From NCBI GenBank assembly GCA_011523485.1, contig WTGR01000624.1, positions 1 through 20,149 on the forward strand: a DNA stretch of 20,149 nucleotides, given 5' to 3'. Of this stretch, positions 14,203-20,149 are shown one piece after another. How positions within the stretch are numbered: the stretch's first letter is position 1; each line of letters opens with the position of its first letter. The notes under the pieces were generated by a model that saw only the letters and a list, made by a program, of their open reading frames with translations, was not told the origin of the DNA and ran no database searches. The translations under genes were made by a program, and so were the position numbers. The stretch is from Acidobacteriota bacterium. GTDB taxonomy: Bacteria > Acidobacteriota > Vicinamibacteria > Vicinamibacterales > UBA8438.

Positions 14203-15263
14203 GCGGACAGTGACTCGATCATCCGGTCGAGGGCGCGGGCGGTGCGCGCCGTGCTGAAGTCGGCCAATCGTTGCTTCTGACCGGCGATTACCGACGATCT
14301 CAACTCGTCATCGTACACCAGGAGCCCGAGCAGCTCGGCGGCGCGCTCCAGGTCCTTGGGCGTGAAGCAGATGCCGGCGCCTCCCAGCGTCTCCGGGACG
14401 GCCGCCGCGCCGTAAGCCAGAATCGGCACGCCGGTGGCCATGGCCTCGACCAGCGGCACGCAGAACCCCTCGTGCTCGCTGAGCGAGACGTAGGCGCTCG
14501 CCGTGCGGTAGTAGGCCGCGAGGTCGACGTCGGGCACCTGTCCGGTGAAGACGAATCGTCCGGGCGGCATGTCGTACTCGGCGAGGAGCGCGAGCAGGGT
14601 CGAGTGGTAGCGCGGCACCGCGTTCGTCCGGCCGACGAAGATGAAACGATAGTCGGAGTCGACGTAGCGCTTGTAGTGCTCGGCGAGCCTGATGTGGTCT
14701 TCCAGCTTCTTGTTGGGGGCGATGCGTCCCACGAACAGGATGTTGGTCGGGCCGTCCTCGAGCGTGCTCTCCAGGGCGGGCAGGCGCGGGGCGCTCGTGA
14801 GCCGCTCGGTGTCGACCAGTATCGGCATCACGCCGGTCCTGGAGAATCCCAGGGCCGCCAGCTCGCGGCGGTTGTACTCGGAATCGCCGAGCGCCAGGTC
14901 GATGCGGCCCGGCAGCGTCTGCAGCTCGGTCCGGCCGCGGGCGGCGATGCCGAAGATGCCCGCGTCGTACCGCGCGAAGAAATGCGCCGGCGTGATGTTG
15001 TGGTACTGGAGCACCCGCCGTCCCCGCAGCGTGGTCAGCGCCTCGGTCAGCGGCGAGGGCACGGCGAAGTGCAGCACCGTGATGTCGCCGCGACCGGCCG
15101 CCGGATCGGTGAAAGGGCGAATTTCATCGCCGAGATCGGCGTCGATCGACAGGGCGAAGATCTCCGCTTCGTGGCCCTTGCGCCGCAACAGATCGCGGAC
15201 GCCGCGCGCGCTGTCGCCGACCGCGTCTCCGCGGTGCGCCGCCGGCAGCCACTGGTTGATCAC
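14199..15263 (-). CDS. Glycosyltransferase, GT4/GT-B fold (type B')
   Basis: A 354-residue sugar transferase, the third glycosyltransferase of the operon. With the GTG at 15263 the protein begins MINQWLPAAHRGDAVGDSAR, which lines up with the start of its neighbour (VHQVLATLGYGDAIGNEA). A longer frame to 15347 lies wholly inside the upstream gene and adds residues unlike the family. Family features are YHNITPAHFF (88-97), DLALGDSEYNRREL, NILFVGRIAPNKKLED with Lys185, and the E-x7-E pair Glu264/Glu272 in SEHEGFCVPLVEAM. It is a clear paralogue of the gene at 15280-16527. The GTG lies 16 bp after the preceding stop, with a GGGG tract upstream; the downstream gene overlaps by 4 bp. A TTG one codon earlier is also possible. 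Likely role: adding a sugar to a lipid-linked or surface glycan. Confidence 0.9.
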   Translation of the reverse strand: MINQWLPAAHRGDAVGDSARGVRDLLRRKGHEAEIFALSIDADLGDEIRPFTDPAAGRGDITVLHFAVPSPLTEALTTLRGRRVLQYHNITPAHFFARYDAGIFGIAARGRTELQTLPGRIDLALGDSEYNRRELAALGFSRTGVMPILVDTERLTSAPRLPALESTLEDGPTNILFVGRIAPNKKLEDHIRLAEHYKRYVDSDYRFIFVGRTNAVPRYHSTLLALLAEYDMPPGRFVFTGQVPDVDLAAYYRTASAYVSLSEHEGFCVPLVEAMATGVPILAYGAAAVPETLGGAGICFTPKDLERAAELLGLLVYDDELRSSVIAGQKQRLADFSTARTARALDRMIESLSA

Positions 15264-15279
15264 CAAAGCCGCATCCCCG

Positions 15280-16527
15280 TCATCCCGTCGAGTCCAGGGA
15301 CACGACCCGCGGCGACTCCCGGCCGCCGTGCGACTCGGGAAGCGCACGGAATACCGACGGCCTGAAGATCTTCAGCTCCTCGAGGCGCTCGTAGAGATCG
15401 AGCTGCTTCCAGAAGTCCGGGGCCACGCGGCACGGCGGCAGGCGCGGCGCCGCGCGAACGCGCTCGACGAATCCGAGCAGCGTGCCGGCGAAATCCCGTG
15501 CGCGCAGCCGGTCGAGCGCCTCGTCCTGCGACGCGAGGACTTCGTCTTCCAGGGTCGGGTCGGTGAGCACGGCGTTGATCAGCGCCGCCACGTGCCTGGG
15601 ATCCTTGTGCTCGTAGAGGATGCCTCCGCCGTCCATCGTCGCGGGAACCGCCGCCGCCGCGAAGGCGATCACCGGGATCCGCTTGTGGAACGCCTCGATC
15701 AACGGGACGCAGAATCCCTCGTGCTCGCTGGCCGAGAGGAAGAGGTCGGCGACGTCGTAGAGCGCGGTCAGCTCCTCGTTCGTCACGTGACCGACCAGGT
15801 GCACGTTCGGGATGCCGAGGCGCCGGATGAGATGGGCGATCGAGGCGCGGTAGTCGTCGAACAGCGTGTGGGAGCCCACGAGCAGGAGCCGCGACGCCGG
15901 GTTGTACCGGCTGCGGTACGCGTGGAAGAAGCGAATGACGTCGTCGATCCGCTTGTTCGGGATGATCCGGCCCACGAAGAGGATGTTCGTCGAATCGTCG
16001 TCGAACTGCCGCGCCAGCCACGGGTGCGGCGTGACGTCCAGGTGGGAGAAGTCCGGCACGACCGGCAGGACGCCGGTGCGGGGAAATCCGAGTGCGTCGA
16101 GCTCGACCCGGTTGAATTCCGAGTCTCCGAGCGCCAGGTCGCAGCGCGCGGCGTAGGCGCCGAGCTCGCGCCGGCCGGTGTAGCACTGCCTGGCGATGAA
16201 GGGGCGGGCATCGAGAAAATAGTGGGCGGGCGTGATGTTGTGATAGACGAGGATCATCCGATCCGGCAACGCGAACGCGACCCGCGAGGCGCGGGAGCCG
16301 ATGGAGAAGTGATGGATCAGGATGTTGTCCGGGTGGCTGTCGTCGACCAGGCAACGATAGTCCTCGGTCCGGTCTTCCAGCCGCGGATCCGCTGTCTCCA
16401 CGTAGATCCGCGACCGGTAGCCCGCGTCCTGCAGGACGCGCTGAATCCCGAGGGCCTCGTTGCCGATGGCGTCGCCGTAGCCGAGCGTCGCCAGGACCTG
16501 GTGGACGGCGACGCCCTGTCCCGTCAT
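15280..16527 (-). CDS. Glycosyltransferase, GT4/GT-B fold (type B)
   Basis: A 415-residue sugar transferase, second glycosyltransferase of the operon. The ATG at 16527 overlaps the upstream stop as ATGA and gives an N-terminus TGQGVAVHQVLATLGYGDAI, typical of this group; a longer frame to 16584 adds only Gly/Arg-rich residues. The donor domain shows NILFVGRIIPNKRID (Lys192) and Glu270/Glu278 in SEHEGFCVPLIEAF. The acceptor domain shows VYHNITPAHYF and DLALGDSEFNRVEL, both shared with the following gene. Compared with that gene it carries about 60 extra C-terminal residues (PCRVAPDFWKQLDLYERLEE and onward), which may be an added binding or protein-contact segment. The sugar specificity is not predictable. 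Confidence 0.92.
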   Translation of the reverse strand: MTGQGVAVHQVLATLGYGDAIGNEALGIQRVLQDAGYRSRIYVETADPRLEDRTEDYRCLVDDSHPDNILIHHFSIGSRASRVAFALPDRMILVYHNITPAHYFLDARPFIARQCYTGRRELGAYAARCDLALGDSEFNRVELDALGFPRTGVLPVVPDFSHLDVTPHPWLARQFDDDSTNILFVGRIIPNKRIDDVIRFFHAYRSRYNPASRLLLVGSHTLFDDYRASIAHLIRRLGIPNVHLVGHVTNEELTALYDVADLFLSASEHEGFCVPLIEAFHKRIPVIAFAAAAVPATMDGGGILYEHKDPRHVAALINAVLTDPTLEDEVLASQDEALDRLRARDFAGTLLGFVERVRAAPRLPPCRVAPDFWKQLDLYERLEELKIFRPSVFRALPESHGGRESPRVVSLDSTG

Positions 16528-17876
16528 CGTTCGCCCGCCCGGGGCGCGCCGCCATCGGGAACCGCTGCCTCCCCGGCCTCCCACGTCGCGGCCGCGGGCC
16601 CCACCGGCAGCCTGTCGACCACTTCGCGCGCCGGCGGCAGCACGCGCCGGCGTCGGCGCAGCCAGCCCGGTTCCGGTTCGCGCCGCGCCCGGTAGCCGTC
16701 CCCGTCCGCTCGCGCCAGACGCTCCAGCATCGCGAGGTACTTGTTCTCGACGACGTCCCAGGTATAGTGCCGCTCGAAGTACGCGCGCCCGTTCGCGCCC
16801 AGCACGCGGCGCAGGCCGCGATTCGTCTCCAGGAGCTTCAGCGCCTCGGCGAACTCGTCGTACGACTCGTAGTACAGCCCGGCGTTCGCGCGGATGACCT
16901 GGCCCCGCAGCACGTCGCAGCGGCCGTTGGCCAGCACGGGGATGCGCATGGCCCAGGCCTCGAGGGTGACCATCGACAGGCTTTCGTAGTAGGACGGCAT
17001 CAGCAGCGCGTCGGCGGCGGCCAGCGCGTCGTACTTCTCCTCGTCGGACAGAAACCCGAGGTGGCGGATCCGTTCGTGCGAAGGAACGGCCATCACCGGC
17101 TTGCCGACGAGCAGCAGTTGCAGCCGCCGGGAGACCTGGCCGGCGTAGCGGCTGAAGTAGTCGAACAGCTCGGCGCAGCCCTTGTTCTCGTCGATCCGTC
17201 CCACGTAGAGGACGAAGCGCCCCGTGATCCCCCTCCGCGCCCGGAATCGCGCCGCGGTCGCGTCCTCGCGGACGTCGGAGCCCACGCCCACGATCACGCC
17301 CGGGACGTGCCGGTTGTCCGACACCCCGCGGATGAGCGCCCGTTCCTCGTGCGAGTTGTACATGAGGGCGCGTACGTTCCTGAACGTGCGCGCGGCGGTC
17401 GCGAGCCCGAGCGCCGGATCGCGTTCGGCGGTCGGGACGAGCACGGCTCGCGACGAGGCCGCGCGGACGCCGTGGTACGCATGGTAGTAGCGATAGCTGA
17501 AGAACACGATGAAGTCGCAGGTCGCCGCGGCGCGCTGCAGGTGGGCGATCAGCGCGGGGCTGGTCGGTCCTTCGGAGTCGAGCCAGTCCAGCTCGTCGCG
17601 GATCGAGTGCCGCTCTTCGAAGACCTGGTGCGACCGGCGGCCGAAGTCGTCGGGGTCGCGCTCCCGGCGCACCGGAAACCTGCGCACGGGGACGCCGTTG
17701 ACCACGTCGTCACCCGGATCGAGCTCGTTGCGCCAGGTGATGTAGTCCCGCGCGCAACTGGTGAGGACCTGGACGTCCACATGACGGGAGAGCCGCTCCG
17801 CGATGTAGCGCGCGTGCAACTCGGCCCCGCCGTTGATGTCGGCGCCGTAGCGCTGTACGACGACCGCGAGTTTCAC
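16524..17876 (-). CDS. Glycosyltransferase, GT4/GT-B fold (type A)
   Basis: A 450-residue sugar transferase, first glycosyltransferase of the operon. It starts MKLAVVVQRYGADINGGAEL, with CARDYITW at 41-48, YVGRIDENKG around residue 224-233, and the E-x7-E pair Glu298/Glu306 in SYYESLSMVTLEAW. The C-terminal 55 residues are Arg/Pro-rich and probably disordered (REPEPGWLRRRRRVLPPARE). It is paralogous to the last gene of the operon and lacks the acidic insert seen there. The start overlaps the stop of the coiled-coil gene by 4 bp and the end overlaps the next glycosyltransferase by 4 bp, so expression is translationally coupled. Likely role in surface polysaccharide or glycolipid assembly. Confidence 0.92.
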   Translation of the reverse strand: MKLAVVVQRYGADINGGAELHARYIAERLSRHVDVQVLTSCARDYITWRNELDPGDDVVNGVPVRRFPVRRERDPDDFGRRSHQVFEERHSIRDELDWLDSEGPTSPALIAHLQRAAATCDFIVFFSYRYYHAYHGVRAASSRAVLVPTAERDPALGLATAARTFRNVRALMYNSHEERALIRGVSDNRHVPGVIVGVGSDVREDATAARFRARRGITGRFVLYVGRIDENKGCAELFDYFSRYAGQVSRRLQLLLVGKPVMAVPSHERIRHLGFLSDEEKYDALAAADALLMPSYYESLSMVTLEAWAMRIPVLANGRCDVLRGQVIRANAGLYYESYDEFAEALKLLETNRGLRRVLGANGRAYFERHYTWDVVENKYLAMLERLARADGDGYRARREPEPGWLRRRRRVLPPAREVVDRLPVGPAAATWEAGEAAVPDGGAPRAGER

Positions 17877-18835
17877 GATTCGGAGGTGTCGTCGCCGGCC
17901 GGTTCGCCGCCCGGCTCACGCGTCGTGCCGGTTTCCGGTTCGACGTCGGTCGCGGCCGGCGTGTCGCCGCTGCCCGCGGCCGATGCCGGCTGGTCGCCGT
18001 TCGCCGTCTCGCCGCCGGGTGCGCCGTCCGCGGTCTCGCCCGAGGCGGCGGCGCCGTTTCCGGAACGGCGTCGTCCGCGCCGCCGCCGCCGCCGCTTCTT
18101 CTCCGGGCCAGGCTCTCCGCCACTGCCGCTGCCGCTGCCGGGGGGTTCCGCGGCGTCGGCCGTCCGCGAAGCCTCGCCGGACGCGCCGGAAGTTCGGAAC
18201 TGCACGATCTCCTCGAGCGCGCGAGACCGCCGCTCGTCGAAATCGAGGCGGGCGGCGACCGATTCGACCCGCATCTTGTGGTTCTTCAGATCGATGGCCA
18301 GCCTGGTCATCTCGACGACCAGGTTGTTCAGCACTTCGTAGGTCAGGACGTCGAGCTCCGCGCGCGCCTGGTTTCTCTCCTGATTCACCTTCAGCGCTCG
18401 CGACAACGTCCGGCCGGTGCTGTCCGCGTGCACGGAGAGCGCCCGAACCGCCTCCAGCATCGGGCCCGGGTTGATGAACAGCTTCAGCACGGGGCGCAGC
18501 AGGCGCCGAATCCCCCGCAGGATGCCGCCGATGCCGCCGCGGGAGGATCGGTAGACGTCGTCGGGCTCGAACGGGGGTACGGCGACCGGCTCGAAGGGCT
18601 CCCCCGCCGCGAGCGACTCCGAGTCCGTTGAAGCGCCGCGCTGCTTGCGGTAGTGCTCGAGCAGATCGGAGCGGACGTTGCGCGGGTCGAGAAAGCGGTC
18701 GAGCTTCACGCTCGCGAGCTCGCGGATCTGGTCCTCGGTGTAGTCCACACCCCGCTTCTCACGCAGGCGGGCGCGGATCTGCTCCATGATCTGCTCGACA
18801 TCGACGGCATCGGATCGGATGTTGAACTCGGCCAT
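17873..18835 (-). CDS. Coiled-coil protein with Arg-rich, low-complexity C-terminus heading the glycosyltransferase operon
   Basis: A 320-residue protein of unknown function, with no signal peptide. Regions: an amphipathic helical N-terminus (DVEQIMEQIRARLREKRG, about 12-29); a helical segment to about residue 66; a Pro-rich acidic spacer (about 78-95); an amphipathic, membrane-proximal-looking stretch (GGILRGIRRLLRPVLKLF, about 103-120); and a helical, coiled-coil-prone section (LDVLTYEVLNNLVVEMTRLA, about 161-215). From 217 on it is disordered: Gly/Ser linker, a basic block Lys246-Arg257 with six consecutive Arg, then an acidic Ala/Gly/Thr/Glu tail. Similar helical proteins accompany glycosyltransferase genes in other bacteria, which suggests a scaffold or membrane tether for the enzymes (inference). 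GGGGA lies just upstream of the ATG. It overlaps the next gene by 4 bp. Confidence 0.78.
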   Translation of the reverse strand: MAEFNIRSDAVDVEQIMEQIRARLREKRGVDYTEDQIRELASVKLDRFLDPRNVRSDLLEHYRKQRGASTDSESLAAGEPFEPVAVPPFEPDDVYRSSRGGIGGILRGIRRLLRPVLKLFINPGPMLEAVRALSVHADSTGRTLSRALKVNQERNQARAELDVLTYEVLNNLVVEMTRLAIDLKNHKMRVESVAARLDFDERRSRALEEIVQFRTSGASGEASRTADAAEPPGSGSGSGGEPGPEKKRRRRRRGRRRSGNGAAASGETADGAPGGETANGDQPASAAGSGDTPAATDVEPETGTTREPGGEPAGDDTSES

Positions 18836-18909
18836 CTGTCCCCGTGGGATGGCCGACCGCCGCGGCGCAGGAGAATGCCGCGGCTTGGCCTGGGTGAGCT
18901 CGTTGCGTT

Positions 18910-18930
18910 ATCGGCGGGCACCCCGCCGAT
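18910..18930 (-). terminator. Perfect 9-bp hairpin overlapping the STAS-gene stop
   Basis: ATCGGCGGG and CCCGCCGAT pair perfectly around a 3-base loop, starting on the first base of the STAS stop codon (18932-18930). No T-tract follows on the minus strand, so it may attenuate rather than stop transcription into the glycosyltransferase operon. Confidence 0.45.
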
Positions 18931-19268
18931 CAGGAGAAGCTGTCGAGCGCCTCCCGCTCGTTCTCGTAGGAGTCGAACACGGTCAGCAGCTTCGTGATGG
19001 ACAGCAGGTCCTCGATGCGCTTGGTCAGGTTCAGCAGCTTGAGCGCTCCGCCCTGCCGCTTGACGGTGTGAAGCGTGCTGACCATCTGTCCGAGCCCGGC
19101 GCTGTCGACGTAGGGCACATCGGCGAGATTCAGCACCAGCTTCCGGTGTCCCTGGTGGATCACGCTGTTGATCTTGTCCTTCAGCAGCTCGTCGCCTTCC
19201 CCAATCGTCAACTTGCCCGCCAAGTCCAGAATCATCACGTCGCCGACCTGCCGCTCTTCGATCTGCAT
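18930..19268 (-). CDS. STAS-domain protein, anti-sigma factor antagonist (SpoIIAA/RsbV-like)
   Basis: A 112-residue cytosolic single-domain STAS protein. In this family an unphosphorylated form binds an anti-sigma kinase and frees its sigma factor, and phosphorylation of a conserved Ser switches it off. The predicted site is Ser56 in PYVDSAGLGQMV. The beta-alpha fold is visible as VMILDLAGKLTIGEGDELLK, KLVLNLADV, and GALKLLNLTKRIEDLLSITK. The ATG at 19268 gives the canonical N-terminus (MQIEERQVGDVMIL). A longer frame to 19385 would start upstream of the predicted transcription start near 19369, so it is rejected. No RsbW-type kinase or partner sigma factor is present here. The glycosyltransferase operon begins 94 bp downstream with no obvious promoter of its own, so the two may be co-transcribed. 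Confidence 0.92.
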   Translation of the reverse strand: MQIEERQVGDVMILDLAGKLTIGEGDELLKDKINSVIHQGHRKLVLNLADVPYVDSAGLGQMVSTLHTVKRQGGALKLLNLTKRIEDLLSITKLLTVFDSYENEREALDSFS

Positions 19269-19375
19269 GGCTGCTACTACCCCCGACTCCCCGGTTTGGC
19301 GATGCCCGGACGGCTCACTTCGGTCTGGTGGCCGCTGTTGCCGGGAAGGCTGTTGACTGCGCCGAAAGCCCCGAA

Positions 19376-19404
19376 AAGCTAACACGCGCCCTCGCCGGTG
19401 TCAA
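19376..19404 (-). promoter_or_regulatory. Sigma-70 promoter for the STAS gene
   Basis: On the minus strand a perfect TTGACA (19404 to 19399) is followed by 17 bp and TAGCTT (19381 to 19376), a weaker -10. The expected start is near 19369, giving a leader of about 100 nt before the ATG at 19268. It may also serve the glycosyltransferase operon. Confidence 0.5.
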
Positions 19405-19429
19405 CGACGCGCGTGCGCCGCTCCGGCGG

Positions 19430-19627
19430 TCAGTCGGCGTCCCGCCGCATCTTCTTCCGGGAGCGTTTTCTCGCGAGCGCCTGCTTGGCGCGCCGCTTGT
19501 CGCCCGGCTTCAGGTAGAAGGAGTGCTTCTTGATGTCCTTGATGATGTCTTCCTGCTGGACCTTCCGCTTGAAACGACGGAGGGCGCTCTCGATCGACTC
19601 GTTTTCCTGGACTCGGACCTCTGCCAC
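19430..19627 (-). CDS. rpsU: 30S ribosomal protein S21
   Basis: A 65-residue, strongly basic small-subunit ribosomal protein that sits near the 3' end of 16S rRNA and aids translation initiation. The sequence MAEVRVQENESIESALRRFK, then the basic C-terminus (RAKQALARKRSRKKMRR), is typical of bS21 in order and length. The start is GTG at 19627, supported by a GGAGG/GGGGTGA Shine-Dalgarno region at about 19635-19645. It is a monocistronic-looking gene between the STAS gene and the divergent purD. Confidence 0.96.
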   Translation of the reverse strand: MAEVRVQENESIESALRRFKRKVQQEDIIKDIKKHSFYLKPGDKRRAKQALARKRSRKKMRRDAD

Positions 19628-19724
19628 GTTCGATTCACCCCCTCCGTCGATCCGGATGTCTCGCGGATCGGTCTGGCGAAACCGGCGCGTATGCTAGGCT
19701 CACCGCGTCGGATCGCAAACGCTC

Positions 19725-19754
19725 AGAATAGGTTGAATGCTTCTCCGGCGTCAA
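19725..19754 (-). promoter_or_regulatory. Candidate sigma-70 promoter for rpsU
   Basis: On the minus strand TTGACG (19754 to 19749) and TATTCT (19730 to 19725) are 18 bp apart, about 100 bp upstream of the rpsU start codon. The -10 has two mismatches. A second possible -10, TAGCAT, lies closer to the gene with a poorer -35. Confidence 0.35.
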
Positions 19755-19838
19755 CCGGCGGACCGCGGCCGCCAGGGGAGGAGCGCCGGCCGGTCGAAGC
19801 GCCGCGAACGGGCTTCGTCATGACAGGGAGTTGCGCCC

Positions 19839-20149
19839 GTGAACGTGCTGGTTGTCGGGGGGGGCGCTCGCGAGCACGCGCTCGTCAGGGCGCTGGCGGC
19901 GGACACCGCCGTCGACCGGGTGGTCTGCGCTCCCGGCAACGCGGGCATCGCTCGGGAGGCCGCCGTACGCGTGGCGCCGGTGGACGTCTCCGAGCCGCGG
20001 GCGCTGCTCGCGCTCGCGGCGGCCGAGGGCGCGGATCTGACCGTCGTCGGGCCCGAGCTGCCGCTGGCGCAGGGGGTGGCGGATCTCTTCGGCGAGGCGG
20101 GCCGGCTGCTCTTCGGGCCGACGCGGGCGGCGGCGGCGCTGGAATCGAG
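19839..20149 (+). CDS. purD: Phosphoribosylamine-glycine ligase, N-terminal part (runs off the window)
   Basis: This is the ATP-grasp enzyme of de novo purine synthesis that joins glycine to 5-phosphoribosylamine. Only the first 103 codons are in the window. They show the N-domain hallmark VLVVGGGAREHALVRALA (residues 3-20), CAPGNAGIAREA, VVGPELPLAQGVAD, and LFGPTRAAAALE, all characteristic of PurD. The start is GTG at 19839 with AGGGAG at 19825-19830, eight bases upstream. It is transcribed divergently from rpsU. Confidence 0.93.
   Translation, partial: MNVLVVGGGAREHALVRALAADTAVDRVVCAPGNAGIAREAAVRVAPVDVSEPRALLALAAAEGADLTVVGPELPLAQGVADLFGEAGRLLFGPTRAAAALES

Noticed and set aside
14692..16695. 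A 667-codon plus-strand frame in the glycosyltransferase region
   Set aside because: Opposite to three clear glycosyltransferases with intact E-x7-E motifs; low-information translation.
18859..18884. Two GCCGCGGC motifs as an operator or terminator before the coiled-coil gene
   Set aside because: The 8-mer is self-complementary and expected by chance in this base composition; no promoter boxes surround it.
19416..19428. CGCCG-CTC-CGGCG hairpin as the rpsU terminator
   Set aside because: Only 5 bp of stem and no T-tract; position is suitable but the evidence is too weak for a feature.

Overview
The window is a GC-rich (roughly two-thirds G+C by eye), gene-dense bacterial chromosome segment. 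It suggests a Gram-negative lineage, most likely Acidobacteriota (Vicinamibacteria-like). That placement is an inference from protein style: a MacB/LolD-type ATPase, a TonB-receptor-like protein with a carboxypeptidase-regulatory domain, a 7TM-style PDZ/GAF/PAS histidine kinase, and cobalamin-independent phosphoglycerate mutase. No rRNA, tRNA, CRISPR array, phage gene or transposase gene was seen.

Layout. Positions 1-1166 (+) hold the tail of a two-helix membrane protein, a hairpin, and an ABC ATPase. Positions 1163-2710 (-) encode a methylmalonyl-CoA mutase catalytic subunit whose stop codon shares a CTAG palindrome with the ATPase stop. A divergent control region follows, with a near-consensus sigma-70 promoter driving a small acidic protein (2972-3286, +). 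Positions 3308-4873 (-) encode phosphoglycerate mutase GpmI. Positions 5048-8110 (+) carry an exported protein and a TonB-receptor-like outer-membrane protein behind a TTGACT-17-TATGAT promoter. A 309-bp gene-free stretch (8111-8419) is full of hairpins and ends in a sigma-54-type promoter. Positions 8420-12881 (+) encode an NtrB/NtrC-type pair: a membrane histidine kinase and a sigma-54-dependent response regulator.

Positions 12889-18835 (-) are a tightly coupled operon of four glycosyltransferases headed by a coiled-coil protein with an Arg-rich, acidic-tailed C-terminus. Three of the four junctions between its genes are 4-bp ATGA overlaps. The four enzymes are two paralogous types arranged A-B-B'-A'. 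Upstream lie a STAS-domain anti-anti-sigma-like protein (18930-19268, -) and ribosomal protein S21 (19430-19627, -), which is divergent from the start of purD (19839 to the window end, +).

How the parts fit. The most coherent regulatory story is at 8277-8420. A perfect 9-bp inverted repeat lies about 120 bp upstream of a -24/-12 promoter, and the operon it precedes encodes a sigma-54 activator with an intact GAFTGA loop. This looks like an autoregulated enhancer/promoter. The glycosyltransferase operon probably makes or decorates a surface polysaccharide. The STAS protein just upstream, with its own TTGACA promoter, may be transcribed together with it.
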